In this document: positions 1-7,208 of the stretch, piece by piece | How the letters are laid out: each line of letters begins with the position of its first letter | Numbering within the stretch: the first letter of the stretch is position 1 | Source: an uncultured bacterium | GTDB taxonomy: Bacteria > Verrucomicrobiota > Kiritimatiellia > RFP12 > UBA1067 | NCBI GenBank assembly: GCA_902773475.1 | Contig: CACYEO010000147.1 | Coordinates: forward strand, 1 to 14,965 | DNA length: 14,965 nucleotides | Reading direction: 5' to 3' | Translations under genes and position numbers: made by a program | The notes under the pieces: model-generated | What the model saw: the letters and a program-made list of their open reading frames with translations, nothing else | Told to the model about the DNA's origin: nothing | The model's database searches: none

Positions 1-1265
1 GAAAGATATGCAGCCACGTCTGCGCCGCGAAAGCCGTATATGGCCTGCTTGGGATCGCCCACGACCAAAAGGAATCCCTGCGCCGGCAAAGGCACGCCGC
101 CGCCTTCGAGACGATTGACCTTTGCGCCGAAAATGCGGCGGAAAATCGTCCACTGTTTCCTGTCGGTGTCCTGAAACTCGTCAACAAGCGCTATGCGGTA
201 GCGACGGCGTATCGACTCCAAAAGCGCGCTGCGGGCGCCCGAATCTTCGCGCTCCGCCTCTTCTTCGATCACACGTGCGGCGCGTGTGACAAGATCGTCG
301 AACGTCAAAGCCGCCGCCTCCGCCTTCAGGCGTTTGAACTCCGGCCACGCCATCCGGACGAGGTCACCGGCCATCTGCCCCTTTACAACAGCTGCGACGT
401 TCTGGACGGCATCGGCGAACCGTTTGAGGTCGGGACGGACGTCCTGCAGTTTGACGCCCTTTCCCAATCCGGTCACGCGCGGATTCAGATAATTGCAGCA
501 TTTGGCGCATTCGACGGCGGACAGGACGAAACCGGACAGATTCCCGGGATCAAGTCCCTTGACAGCTTCGGCAATATTCTTGCACGCGGACAGGAACTTC
601 GGTTCGTCGGAGCGGTGTATCGAAACTTCTCCGGCATCAAACGCGGTAGATGCGGCGGTGGCGGCCAACTCCCTCAGCGCAGCATCGTCCATGCGCGGCG
701 GCTCCGGCGGCTGTTCATCCCTTGCGGCGAAATCGTCCAGTTCCTTTTCGGCCTGCACCGCAAGAGCGTCTGCGGAATCGAATCCGCCGGCCTCCATGAA
801 TGCGGCGTATGTTTCGGCGTAGCGCGCCTTGAATGTTGCGCCGAGCAGCGCGGCGCGAACGGCGCGGTGGACGAAATCGGAATTGGCGCAGCCGACATCC
901 ATTTCCATCGGCACGCGGTTCTCGAATGCGTATGCGGTGAGCAGTTCGCGGCAGAACGAATGGATTGTGCAAATCGTGGCTTCGTTGAAATCCGGCGACA
1001 GGCAGTGCGCCTCCTGGAGAATGGCGCGGATACGGTCCTTCAATTCGCCGGCCGCTTTTTCGGTATAGGTGACGAGCAGGATGTTCTTGATGTCCACGGG
1101 GCAGGTTTCGTCGGACACCAGTTTCAGCACGATACTCTGGAGCGCGTACGTCTTGCCAGTGCCGGCGGAAGCCTCGATTATGCCGTCGCGTCCGTACTGG
1201 AGTTTATTCCACACCTCATCGGCGCCGCCAAGACGCTTCGCTATGAAATCTCTGTCCGGAGTCAT
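1..1265 (-). CDS. recB: RecB, exodeoxyribonuclease V beta subunit (N-terminal part, cut by window edge)
   Basis: This is the 5' part of a UvrD/Rep-like superfamily 1 helicase that continues beyond position 1; about 421 codons are present. By family knowledge RecB is the 3'-5' motor of RecBCD and carries the C-terminal nuclease, which would lie outside the window. Seen directly on the minus strand: Walker A ASAGTGKT at residues 32-39, motif Ia TYTEKAAGELKDRI at 66-79, TIHSFC at 100-105, Walker B DEFQDTD at 362-368, and GDPKQAIYGFRGADV at 403-417. The ASAGTGKT and DEFQDTD forms are typical of RecB rather than of UvrD or PcrA. The ATG at 1265-1263 overlaps the recC stop as ATGA, so the two are translationally coupled, and a GGAGG sequence lies 5 nt upstream inside recC. 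The reading frame is open throughout and all helicase motifs expected in this part are intact. AddA is the main alternative, but the RecC partner argues for RecB. Confidence 0.93.
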   Translation of the reverse strand, partial: MTPDRDFIAKRLGGADEVWNKLQYGRDGIIEASAGTGKTYALQSIVLKLVSDETCPVDIKNILLVTYTEKAAGELKDRIRAILQEAHCLSPDFNEATICTIHSFCRELLTAYAFENRVPMEMDVGCANSDFVHRAVRAALLGATFKARYAETYAAFMEAGGFDSADALAVQAEKELDDFAARDEQPPEPPRMDDAALRELAATAASTAFDAGEVSIHRSDEPKFLSACKNIAEAVKGLDPGNLSGFVLSAVECAKCCNYLNPRVTGLGKGVKLQDVRPDLKRFADAVQNVAAVVKGQMAGDLVRMAWPEFKRLKAEAAALTFDDLVTRAARVIEEEAEREDSGARSALLESIRRRYRIALVDEFQDTDRKQWTIFRRIFGAKVNRLEGGGVPLPAQGFLLVVGDPKQAIYGFRGADVAAYL

Positions 1266-4200
1266 TGCGCACCTCCTTCGCCAGGGGATTCACGCGGCTC
1301 ATCCTTTATTCCGGAGAACGGCAGTTGATAGCGCTCCGCGTAGATTCTCTCAAGCCCGGACGCATCGGGGGCGCGCCGGAATTTCTCGACCGCCTGTTCC
1401 ACGACGAGGCTCTTGTCGAAGCCTCCGCCGCCTGCCGCGAATTCCTCGGCCGTCAGCCGCCCCAACGCGTCCTGCCAGTCGATTGCGCCGTCTATGCCGC
1501 GCTTCGCCTCCGACACCGACTTTGCGAGTTTCCTGCAAGTGAAATCCACATACCCGCCGCCGGTGCGCGGCGTTTCCAGATACTCCAGATAAGCCGCCGC
1601 CAGACCGTCCAGATATTCGCGAGCCTCATGCGGAGCCACCTCCCAGCGCCAACAGGCAGTCACGCCGGTTCCCGCGGAGACAACGCCCATTCGCAGCTTG
1701 CAGACACCTTCGTTTTGATTCCGTCCGGCGGCGTACATCAAAAATCCGATGAACGGCTCAAGCGTTCTTTCGGGCGGAAGTTTGACGTTCCGGTCCTTGA
1801 GAAAGCCGGTGACGAGAATGGACGTCTCCGCGCCGTCCTGGCGCCAATCCGGAACGGCACACGTATAACGGACATTTAGCGGCTTCTTTGCACGCCCAAT
1901 CGTGGCAGGCAGATTCTGCCGGAATGTTCCGGTCCCGTCCGCGCCAATGCCGAAAGACGAAACAAATTCCAGCAATTCATTCCGTGTGACGTCAAGAGCA
2001 TCATCAAACTTCTTTTCCGCAAAATCGCCGAGAAAACCCGCAGGGACGCAGCCGGAAAGCTGCAACGCGCGAAACGGCGTTTTGGAATCGCCCTTGTTTT
2101 CAAGCCATGCGCTTTCAAGATCCCATTTCACAGGGCCGTCCGGGATGCCAAGCGGCGAATCGGCGTCGAGCTCCGTGTCGCGGTATCCTTCAATTGCGAT
2201 TCCAAAACGATAGCGCAGCACCGCGCTGAACGGCGACTTCAAAAATTCGGCAAGTTCGCGGGCGGACACTTCGCGACGGACCGCAGCGGGGGACTTGCCC
2301 GCCTCGCCGCCAGACGCGCCGGCGCAACCGGCATCCGCAGCTTCCGTGTCAGGACTGCAGGAAAGGCCTCTCCTCAAGGCGGCGGCGGTGCGGGCGACGC
2401 GCGAATACGTGGGCAGAAGTCCGGCCTGAGGGTCGTCGGGCGACCATACGACATCGCCGACGGGATCCGGAAGATCCGACATGTTCTTTTCGCCGCGTTC
2501 AAGAAGGGGATAGTTCTTGAACTCCTCGAACGCGCCGCTTTCGACAATGGCGCCGGCGAAGTCCTCCAATTCGCGGACAAGCCCGGAAGGAAACAGTTCC
2601 GCATCCTTTTCGATATCGCGGTTGGGATAGGTTATGACAAGCCTGTCGCGCACGGACATCAACGTTTCAAGGAAAAGGTATCTGTTCATTTTGGGAGGCG
2701 TGACGTCGCCGAGCCGCCAGCCCGTGCCGCGCACGTCCAGCACACTGCACACCCCGGTGCGTCCGGGGAACCCGCCTTCGCCCAGCCCGAGAACAAACAC
2801 CTGCCTGAACGGCACGGGCCGCATCGGCTGAAGCCCTGCGATCGTGACGCCATGCGTGAGATATCCGCCCTTGCGGCAGGAAATCCCGCCGACGAAATGC
2901 TCCACTGCGGCAACGGCAAATTCGCAATCGAGTTCGCCGGGGATGATGTCGAGATTTTCGAGGACAAGCAATATCTGCCTGCGGACGGAGCCTTCCAGCA
3001 CACTCTCCCCGGGCACTGCCAGAAAGTCGTCCATCAACCCCTTGAACGCACGCGCCCAGCAGAACGCTGCGGCGGGCCGGCCGAAGACCTCCTTCACCCG
3101 TCTGTAAAGCAGTTCCACGATTTCGGAAAACCGCAGATCAGGGCCGCCGGAGCCGGCCGGCGGCGGAATTTCGCGGCCGGCCGCACTGCATCCGCCGTCA
3201 AACACCGTCGCAAGCCGCAGACGCGAAAGCGCCCAGTCCCAGTTGAAGAGCGACTCGCCCGCGCGCGTTTCAAAACCGTCGAACGCGCCGATTTGCACTG
3301 TGGCCTTTCGCCATTCCTCCACATCGCCGGGCGTAAATCCGAGCGCTGCCTGGACGCATGGATTGTCCAATACGGCAAACAGCGTCTCGCGCGAAAGCCC
3401 CCTGCGGGCAAGGGCTGCCAGCGCGAGAAACCCTGCAAGAAACTTGCTGTCCTCGCTTGCGGACGTATCGACAAGACCGTACGGCACTTCTCCGCGGGCG
3501 TCGAAAACCGACTCGATGACAGGACGGTATTTCGCCATGTCCGGCACAAGCACCGCGATGTCGGAAAACGAACATTCGCCCCACGGACGCCCGCCGGAGC
3601 CGTCCGGCTTCCAGACGCTTCCAAGAATCGCATTGTAGACAAGCTCCACTTCGCGACGGATGCCGGGAGCGCCGACAATCTGGAGCGACGCATCCTGCGG
3701 CATTTTCTCCAGAGCGCCCGTGCGGCGGCAGATTGCATTCTGGATCGTCCCCAGAAGCGTGGGAGCGCGCGGGCGCGCGGGAGGCGCCACGCACGTCCAC
3801 TCGAAATCGATGCTGCCGTCGTTTTCCTCCTCCAGTTCCACGAGAAGCCGCATCGTCTCGCGCCCCGCTATGCCCCACTGGCGCAAAAGCGGATTTTCGA
3901 TTTCGATATCTTCGTTGTCCGCCTGGGCTTTGCCGAGTTTCCCGACGCGCTCCGCCTTCGTTTCGATATCGCCCCAGTATTCAAGACACACATTGTTGTG
4001 GTAGAACACGATTTCATGCGTGCGGGCGAGCCAGACGAGAATCCTCGTCTGCAAAAGGGAAAGCGTAGACTGTCCGAAGAAATAAATGCGTTTGGACGGA
4101 CCTGCGGGCGGAGAGTCTTTCACGCTGTCGTAAAGCTGGCGCAGGGACATACGCTCCCCTCCGGCGGGAAACACTCCGCCGGCCCCCCACAGCGCGCGCG

Positions 4201-4771
4201 CAAGAGCCGCCTCGCCGGCCTCGGCGCTCTCCGGCGCGGGCGTTCCCGTGCCGTCGGCGTTCCGGCCCGCAAGCCAGTTCGAAACTATTTCAGGGCGCCG
4301 GACCTCGTATGCGTCCATGAGATTCGCAAGCGCCGTCGCCAGCTGCCACGCCATACGCGCGGCGCTCTGCGCATCGAGCCTCAACGCCTGTTCGCCGTTT
4401 CCGCCGCAGACATACGCCCTGAACGGCGCGAACTGCGCGAATTCAGGATGATCCGCGTCCAGAAGCACCGCCATGATCGCGTTCGCGTATGCGTTGTCCG
4501 GCAAAAGAGAGAACGGCCTGCCGGACGGAAGATTGCGCGAAAGCAGTTCCGAAAGCCTCTCTTCCATGAACGGGAAGGATACGCCTGCGCAAAGAGCGGG
4601 CGTCTTTGCGAACACGCGCATCCGGAGCCACTTGGCGATGTTCGTATTAGGCACGACGACCTGGGGGAAGTCGAACGGATCGCCGCCGGCGCGGTCCGCC
4701 TCCAGACGCTCCTTCAAATGCGACGCGAGATCCTCGATCCTGTCGCTATAGTAGATTTTCAATCCTGCCAC
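1262..4771 (-). CDS. recC: RecC, exodeoxyribonuclease V gamma subunit
   Basis: This 1169-residue protein is close to the usual RecC length (about 1120 in E. coli). In the family RecC is the non-catalytic scaffold of RecBCD that splits the DNA strands and recognises Chi. Seen: VPNTNIAKWLRMRVF near residues 40-54, matching the RecC N-terminal signature; a central stretch around 625-670 containing GGYLTHGVTIAGLQPMRPVPF and then VFVLGLGEGGFPGR, which is the RecC pattern of a block ending in MRxxPF followed by a glycine-rich strand; and VSARELAEFLKSPFSAVLRY near 832-851, where the inactive nuclease-like C-terminal domain begins. I see no Walker A, as expected for RecC. The start is GTG at 4771-4769, chosen because GGAG lies 6 nt upstream and the homology begins at once (GLKIYYSDRIEDL). 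The upstream ATGs are out of frame. It overlaps recB by 4 bp. The gene order recC-recB is common; recD is not visible here. Confidence 0.93.
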   Translation of the reverse strand: MAGLKIYYSDRIEDLASHLKERLEADRAGGDPFDFPQVVVPNTNIAKWLRMRVFAKTPALCAGVSFPFMEERLSELLSRNLPSGRPFSLLPDNAYANAIMAVLLDADHPEFAQFAPFRAYVCGGNGEQALRLDAQSAARMAWQLATALANLMDAYEVRRPEIVSNWLAGRNADGTGTPAPESAEAGEAALARALWGAGGVFPAGGERMSLRQLYDSVKDSPPAGPSKRIYFFGQSTLSLLQTRILVWLARTHEIVFYHNNVCLEYWGDIETKAERVGKLGKAQADNEDIEIENPLLRQWGIAGRETMRLLVELEEENDGSIDFEWTCVAPPARPRAPTLLGTIQNAICRRTGALEKMPQDASLQIVGAPGIRREVELVYNAILGSVWKPDGSGGRPWGECSFSDIAVLVPDMAKYRPVIESVFDARGEVPYGLVDTSASEDSKFLAGFLALAALARRGLSRETLFAVLDNPCVQAALGFTPGDVEEWRKATVQIGAFDGFETRAGESLFNWDWALSRLRLATVFDGGCSAAGREIPPPAGSGGPDLRFSEIVELLYRRVKEVFGRPAAAFCWARAFKGLMDDFLAVPGESVLEGSVRRQILLVLENLDIIPGELDCEFAVAAVEHFVGGISCRKGGYLTHGVTIAGLQPMRPVPFRQVFVLGLGEGGFPGRTGVCSVLDVRGTGWRLGDVTPPKMNRYLFLETLMSVRDRLVITYPNRDIEKDAELFPSGLVRELEDFAGAIVESGAFEEFKNYPLLERGEKNMSDLPDPVGDVVWSPDDPQAGLLPTYSRVARTAAALRRGLSCSPDTEAADAGCAGASGGEAGKSPAAVRREVSARELAEFLKSPFSAVLRYRFGIAIEGYRDTELDADSPLGIPDGPVKWDLESAWLENKGDSKTPFRALQLSGCVPAGFLGDFAEKKFDDALDVTRNELLEFVSSFGIGADGTGTFRQNLPATIGRAKKPLNVRYTCAVPDWRQDGAETSILVTGFLKDRNVKLPPERTLEPFIGFLMYAAGRNQNEGVCKLRMGVVSAGTGVTACWRWEVAPHEAREYLDGLAAAYLEYLETPRTGGGYVDFTCRKLAKSVSEAKRGIDGAIDWQDALGRLTAEEFAAGGGGFDKSLVVEQAVEKFRRAPDASGLERIYAERYQLPFSGIKDEPRESPGEGGAQ

Positions 4772-4777
4772 GGTATT

Positions 4778-4781
4778 CTCC
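4778..4781 (-). promoter_or_regulatory. Shine-Dalgarno site of recC that supports its GTG start
   Basis: The minus strand reads GGAG here, followed by a 6-nt spacer and the GTG at 4771. It decides the start, because neither upstream ATG (in the 4784-4802 area) is in frame with recC. Confidence 0.7.
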
Positions 4782-4845
4782 GGACATCTTCCTGTCCATG
4801 TCTATTGCAACGCCGCAAAACCGTTTTCCTTATTCAAGACCGCGC

Positions 4846-4889
4846 GGAACCGCGCAACAGATGGAACCCGGCTCCGGGCGCGCGGTTCC
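4846..4889. repeat. GC-rich inverted repeat upstream of recC
   Basis: GGAACCGCGC at 4846-4855 is perfectly repeated in reverse complement as GCGCGGTTCC at 4880-4889. The spacer contains a nested CCCGG/CCGGG pair (4867-4871 and 4874-4878). In RNA this would fold into a stable stem in either transcript. No T-run follows on either strand, so it does not look like an intrinsic terminator. It may be leader structure for recC or simply a GC-rich palindrome. Confidence 0.4.
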
Positions 4890-4999
4890 GGCCGCATGGC
4901 GATAGCATATCATAAATCCGCCGCGCGGGGCGGCGGAAATGCAGTGAAAGACGGTCCCGGCGGCAGACCGCAGGGGGGGGGAGGGGAACGATCGATGGT

Positions 5000-5029
5000 T
5001 TGCGCCGGGGCCGGCCCTTGTGGTAGACT
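5000..5029 (+). promoter_or_regulatory. Candidate sigma-70 promoter with extended -10 for the rightward gene cluster
   Basis: TTGCGC (5000-5005) is followed by an 18-nt spacer and TAGACT (5024-5029). The -10 is preceded by TGG, giving an extended TGn -10 element. Transcription would start near 5036-5038, leaving a leader of about 60 nt before the ATG at 5096. The elements match consensus only in part and position is the main support, so this is a moderate inference. Confidence 0.42.
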
Positions 5030-5095
5030 TGCCGCCGACGGGAGATGCCGGGGAGCGGCGTCTCCAAACATCCAACAAAAAAAGGAAAGAAAAAA

Positions 5096-5479
5096 ATGAA
5101 AAAGTTCCTCGCCTGCATCGCAATCGCGATCTGCACCGCGGCGACCGCCGCAACCATGACCCCTCAGGAAGTCGCGGTGAAATGCACCAAGACGATGATG
5201 AAGGGCGACATCGACGCTGCGGTCAAATACATGGACAAGAGCACTGCGCAGTTTTTCACCACCCTCATCACGGCGATGGCCGCGCAAAAGCAGGAATTGC
5301 AGGAGCAGCTGAAGAAGCAGGCCGCCAAGTACACGCAGATCAAAGCCGGCGAAACGAAAATAGACGGCGACAAGGCCACTGTCACGCTCTTGATGACGGA
5401 CAAAGACGGCAAGGTCGAAGAGGAAAAAGTCGAACTGGTCAAAGAAGACGGCGAATGGAAGTTCCACTTCAAGATGTGA
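5096..5479 (+). CDS. Small secreted DUF4878-like (NTF2-like) protein
   Basis: The protein is 127 residues long. It begins with a Sec signal peptide: MKK, a hydrophobic core to about residue 15, then an Ala/Thr-rich A-x-A region with likely cleavage near residue 18. There is a Cys at 13, but the residues before it do not form a lipobox. The mature part has a helix with a KGDIDAAVKYMD pattern, a Lys/Gln-rich helix (AQKQELQEQLKKQ) and then beta-hairpin strands ending in DGEWKFHFKM. This order resembles the DUF4878/lumazine-binding-like, NTF2-fold family of small exported proteins whose role is unknown. I chose the ATG at 5096 over the in-frame ATG at 5045 because AGGA (5083-5086) precedes it and it starts the signal peptide exactly. 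The next gene begins 31 nt downstream with no terminator between, so it probably leads the operon. It has no PEP-CTERM tail, so it is not an obvious exosortase substrate. Confidence 0.72.
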   Translation: MKKFLACIAIAICTAATAATMTPQEVAVKCTKTMMKGDIDAAVKYMDKSTAQFFTTLITAMAAQKQELQEQLKKQAAKYTQIKAGETKIDGDKATVTLLMTDKDGKVEEEKVELVKEDGEWKFHFKM

Positions 5480-5510
5480 TGCGGGGAATTACGGCAGAAT
5501 CCGCTTTCGA

Positions 5511-7208
5511 ATGAACGCCCGAACCGGAAAAGTCCTCGCCGCGGCGTGCGGCGCGCTTTCGTGCGCCGCCGTGCTGTACGGTTGCCGCATGCTGTTTTTA
5601 CACATGGCGGATGTTTTCGCGTCGCCGTTCGAGGAAATGAGCCACGGCTGGTACGTGCCGCTGTTCTCCCTGTACATGCTTTTCAGGCGGCGCGCAAGCC
5701 TGCGCGCGGCGTTTGAAGAAGGCGCGCCGTACTTCGCAGGCCTCGCCGCGATTCTTCCGTGCCTCCTTCTTCTGTGGACGGGCACGCGCGGTCTGCAGAT
5801 ACGATTCTCCCAGGCGGGATTCATCGGGCTTTGCATCGCCATGCCGTGGGCGCTGTGGGGAAGACGGATGGCGCGGCTCGTCGCGGGTCCCGCGCTGTTT
5901 CTCGTTTTCACGGTGCCGCTTGGAAGTTTCCTCGGCGTGCTGTCCGTTCCGTTGCGGCTTTTCGCCGTGTCCGCCGCGGAAACGCTTCTGCACGGCTTTG
6001 GAATCGAAACCGTGCGCACGGGCACCGTTCTCGCCATTCCCGGCAAAATCACCGTGGACATCGTGGAAGGCTGTTCCGGGCTGAGATCGCTCTTCGCCCT
6101 GGTCACGCTCGCCGCCGCATACGGCTGGATCGCGCAGCCGACATGGACCAGACGCGCGATTCTCGTGATTCTCGCAGTTCCCGTCGCCGTAGCCGGAAAC
6201 GTGGTGCGCAATTTTTCGATATGCCTTGTAGGGACCTGGTACGACAGGGATTTCGCGCTTGGGTTCTACCACGACTATTCGGGATACGTCACGTTCATAG
6301 TGGCGATCGCGCTCCTGCTCGCCGCATCCGACGGCATTGCGCGCGTCGCGCGCCGGTTCGCGCGCCGGGCGGATCCGGGCGAGGGGGAAAAGGACGCCGC
6401 CGTCTCCGGAAAAGCGGAAGAACCCGCAACCGCGCCAACGCCTCCGGCTCCGTGCGGACGGCTCCGCAGCGCGGTTCCCGTGGCGGCGGCGATCGCGGTG
6501 ACATCCGTTTTCGCGGCGCTCGAAGCCGCCCCGGCGCCGGAATACAGGCCGATAACGGAGTTCTCGCTTCCCTGGCGGCTTCCCGGCGCATCGACCGACT
6601 TCCCGCTCTACTGCCAGAACCCGCAATGCGCCAACGCGACGGGCAAGATGGCGTCGCGCATTCTGCAGACGCGCATGCAGGACGGGAAGCCGCGGTGTCC
6701 GGCATGCGGCGGAGCGCTGCTTCCGCGCTCTGTTTCTGAAATGAACATCCTTCCCGCCGACACCAAAGTCGACAAGAAGATATACACGTTCGGCAATTTC
6801 ACGTTCTCCGTATCCGCCGTGACAGGGGGAGAGTCGAAAGGCTCGATACACCGTCCGGAACTGTGTCTGCCGGCGCACGGAGGCCTGCTTACCGATCCGC
6901 GGGACATCGAAGTGCGCGGCATCCCGTTCCACGTGCTTTCGCACCAGAAAGGCCAGTCGCCCAAGGAGACGTTCGCCTACACGTTCTTCAACCGCAGCGG
7001 TTACAGGACGTCTTCGCATCTGGCGAGAATCTGGCGCGACACGGCAGACCGGTCCTTCGCGGGTGAGATAAACGGCTGGGTCATGGTCACCGTTTCCGGT
7101 TACGCGCCGTCGGGGTTCGACACGCTGAAAGATCCCGCGGCAAAACTCGAATTCGAGCGGTTCCTGACGCTGCTCGCCCCGTACCTTGAAAGGGGGGCCT
7201 CGAAATGA
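5511..7208 (+). CDS. Exosortase fused to an EpsI-type C-terminal domain, with a four-cysteine insertion
   Basis: This 565-residue membrane protein has an exosortase/archaeosortase half (about 1-280, roughly eight hydrophobic segments). The putative catalytic Cys188 lies in VEGCSGLRS, Arg233 in GNVVRN and His254 in FYHDYSGYV, the Cys-Arg-His triad of the family. Exosortases are transpeptidase-like enzymes that cut C-terminal sorting signals such as PEP-CTERM and pass the protein on to the envelope or export route. A charged linker (281-318) leads to another membrane segment (about 320-338) and an EpsI-like domain with the hallmark SIHRPELCLPAHG at 445-457. Between them sits an insertion with Cys368-x4-Cys373 and Cys396-x2-Cys399, resembling a zinc ribbon. 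The start at 5511 lacks a clear ribosome binding site but is needed for the first membrane segment. The stop overlaps the next start (ATGA). The sugar transferase next door fits the usual pairing of exosortases with exopolysaccharide genes. No sorting-signal substrate is encoded in the window. Confidence 0.88.
   Translation: MNARTGKVLAAACGALSCAAVLYGCRMLFLHMADVFASPFEEMSHGWYVPLFSLYMLFRRRASLRAAFEEGAPYFAGLAAILPCLLLLWTGTRGLQIRFSQAGFIGLCIAMPWALWGRRMARLVAGPALFLVFTVPLGSFLGVLSVPLRLFAVSAAETLLHGFGIETVRTGTVLAIPGKITVDIVEGCSGLRSLFALVTLAAAYGWIAQPTWTRRAILVILAVPVAVAGNVVRNFSICLVGTWYDRDFALGFYHDYSGYVTFIVAIALLLAASDGIARVARRFARRADPGEGEKDAAVSGKAEEPATAPTPPAPCGRLRSAVPVAAAIAVTSVFAALEAAPAPEYRPITEFSLPWRLPGASTDFPLYCQNPQCANATGKMASRILQTRMQDGKPRCPACGGALLPRSVSEMNILPADTKVDKKIYTFGNFTFSVSAVTGGESKGSIHRPELCLPAHGGLLTDPRDIEVRGIPFHVLSHQKGQSPKETFAYTFFNRSGYRTSSHLARIWRDTADRSFAGEINGWVMVTVSGYAPSGFDTLKDPAAKLEFERFLTLLAPYLERGASK

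Larger units (their letters stand above)
4772..5095. other. Divergent intergenic region between recC and the secreted-protein gene
   Basis: These 324 bp separate recC (leftward) from the gene at 5096 (rightward) and contain no convincing gene. Overlapping short ORFs on both strands have no recognisable sequence. The region holds GC-rich inverted repeats (4846-4889, and a shorter one at 4917-4937 with an 8-bp stem), a run of nine G (4973-4981) followed by a further GGGG (4983-4986), a likely rightward promoter at 5000-5029, and an A-rich leader (5077-5095) directly before the start at 5096. I could not find a convincing leftward promoter for recC. TAGACA- and TATGCT-like hexamers are present on the minus strand (around 4800 and 4906), but without well-spaced -35 boxes. 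Confidence 0.6.

Noticed and set aside
2852..4915. A 687-codon open frame on the plus strand opposite recC
   Set aside because: It is antisense to a well-supported RecC and rich in Arg/Ala/His with no recognisable motif. Long antisense open frames are expected in GC-rich genes.
4917..4937. Hairpin considered as an intrinsic terminator
   Set aside because: It has an 8-bp stem, but no T-run follows on either strand and there is no gene end nearby.
5045..5095. Earlier in-frame ATG for the small secreted protein
   Set aside because: It would put 17 polar, Lys-rich residues before a textbook signal peptide and lacks a ribosome binding site. The ATG at 5096 has one.
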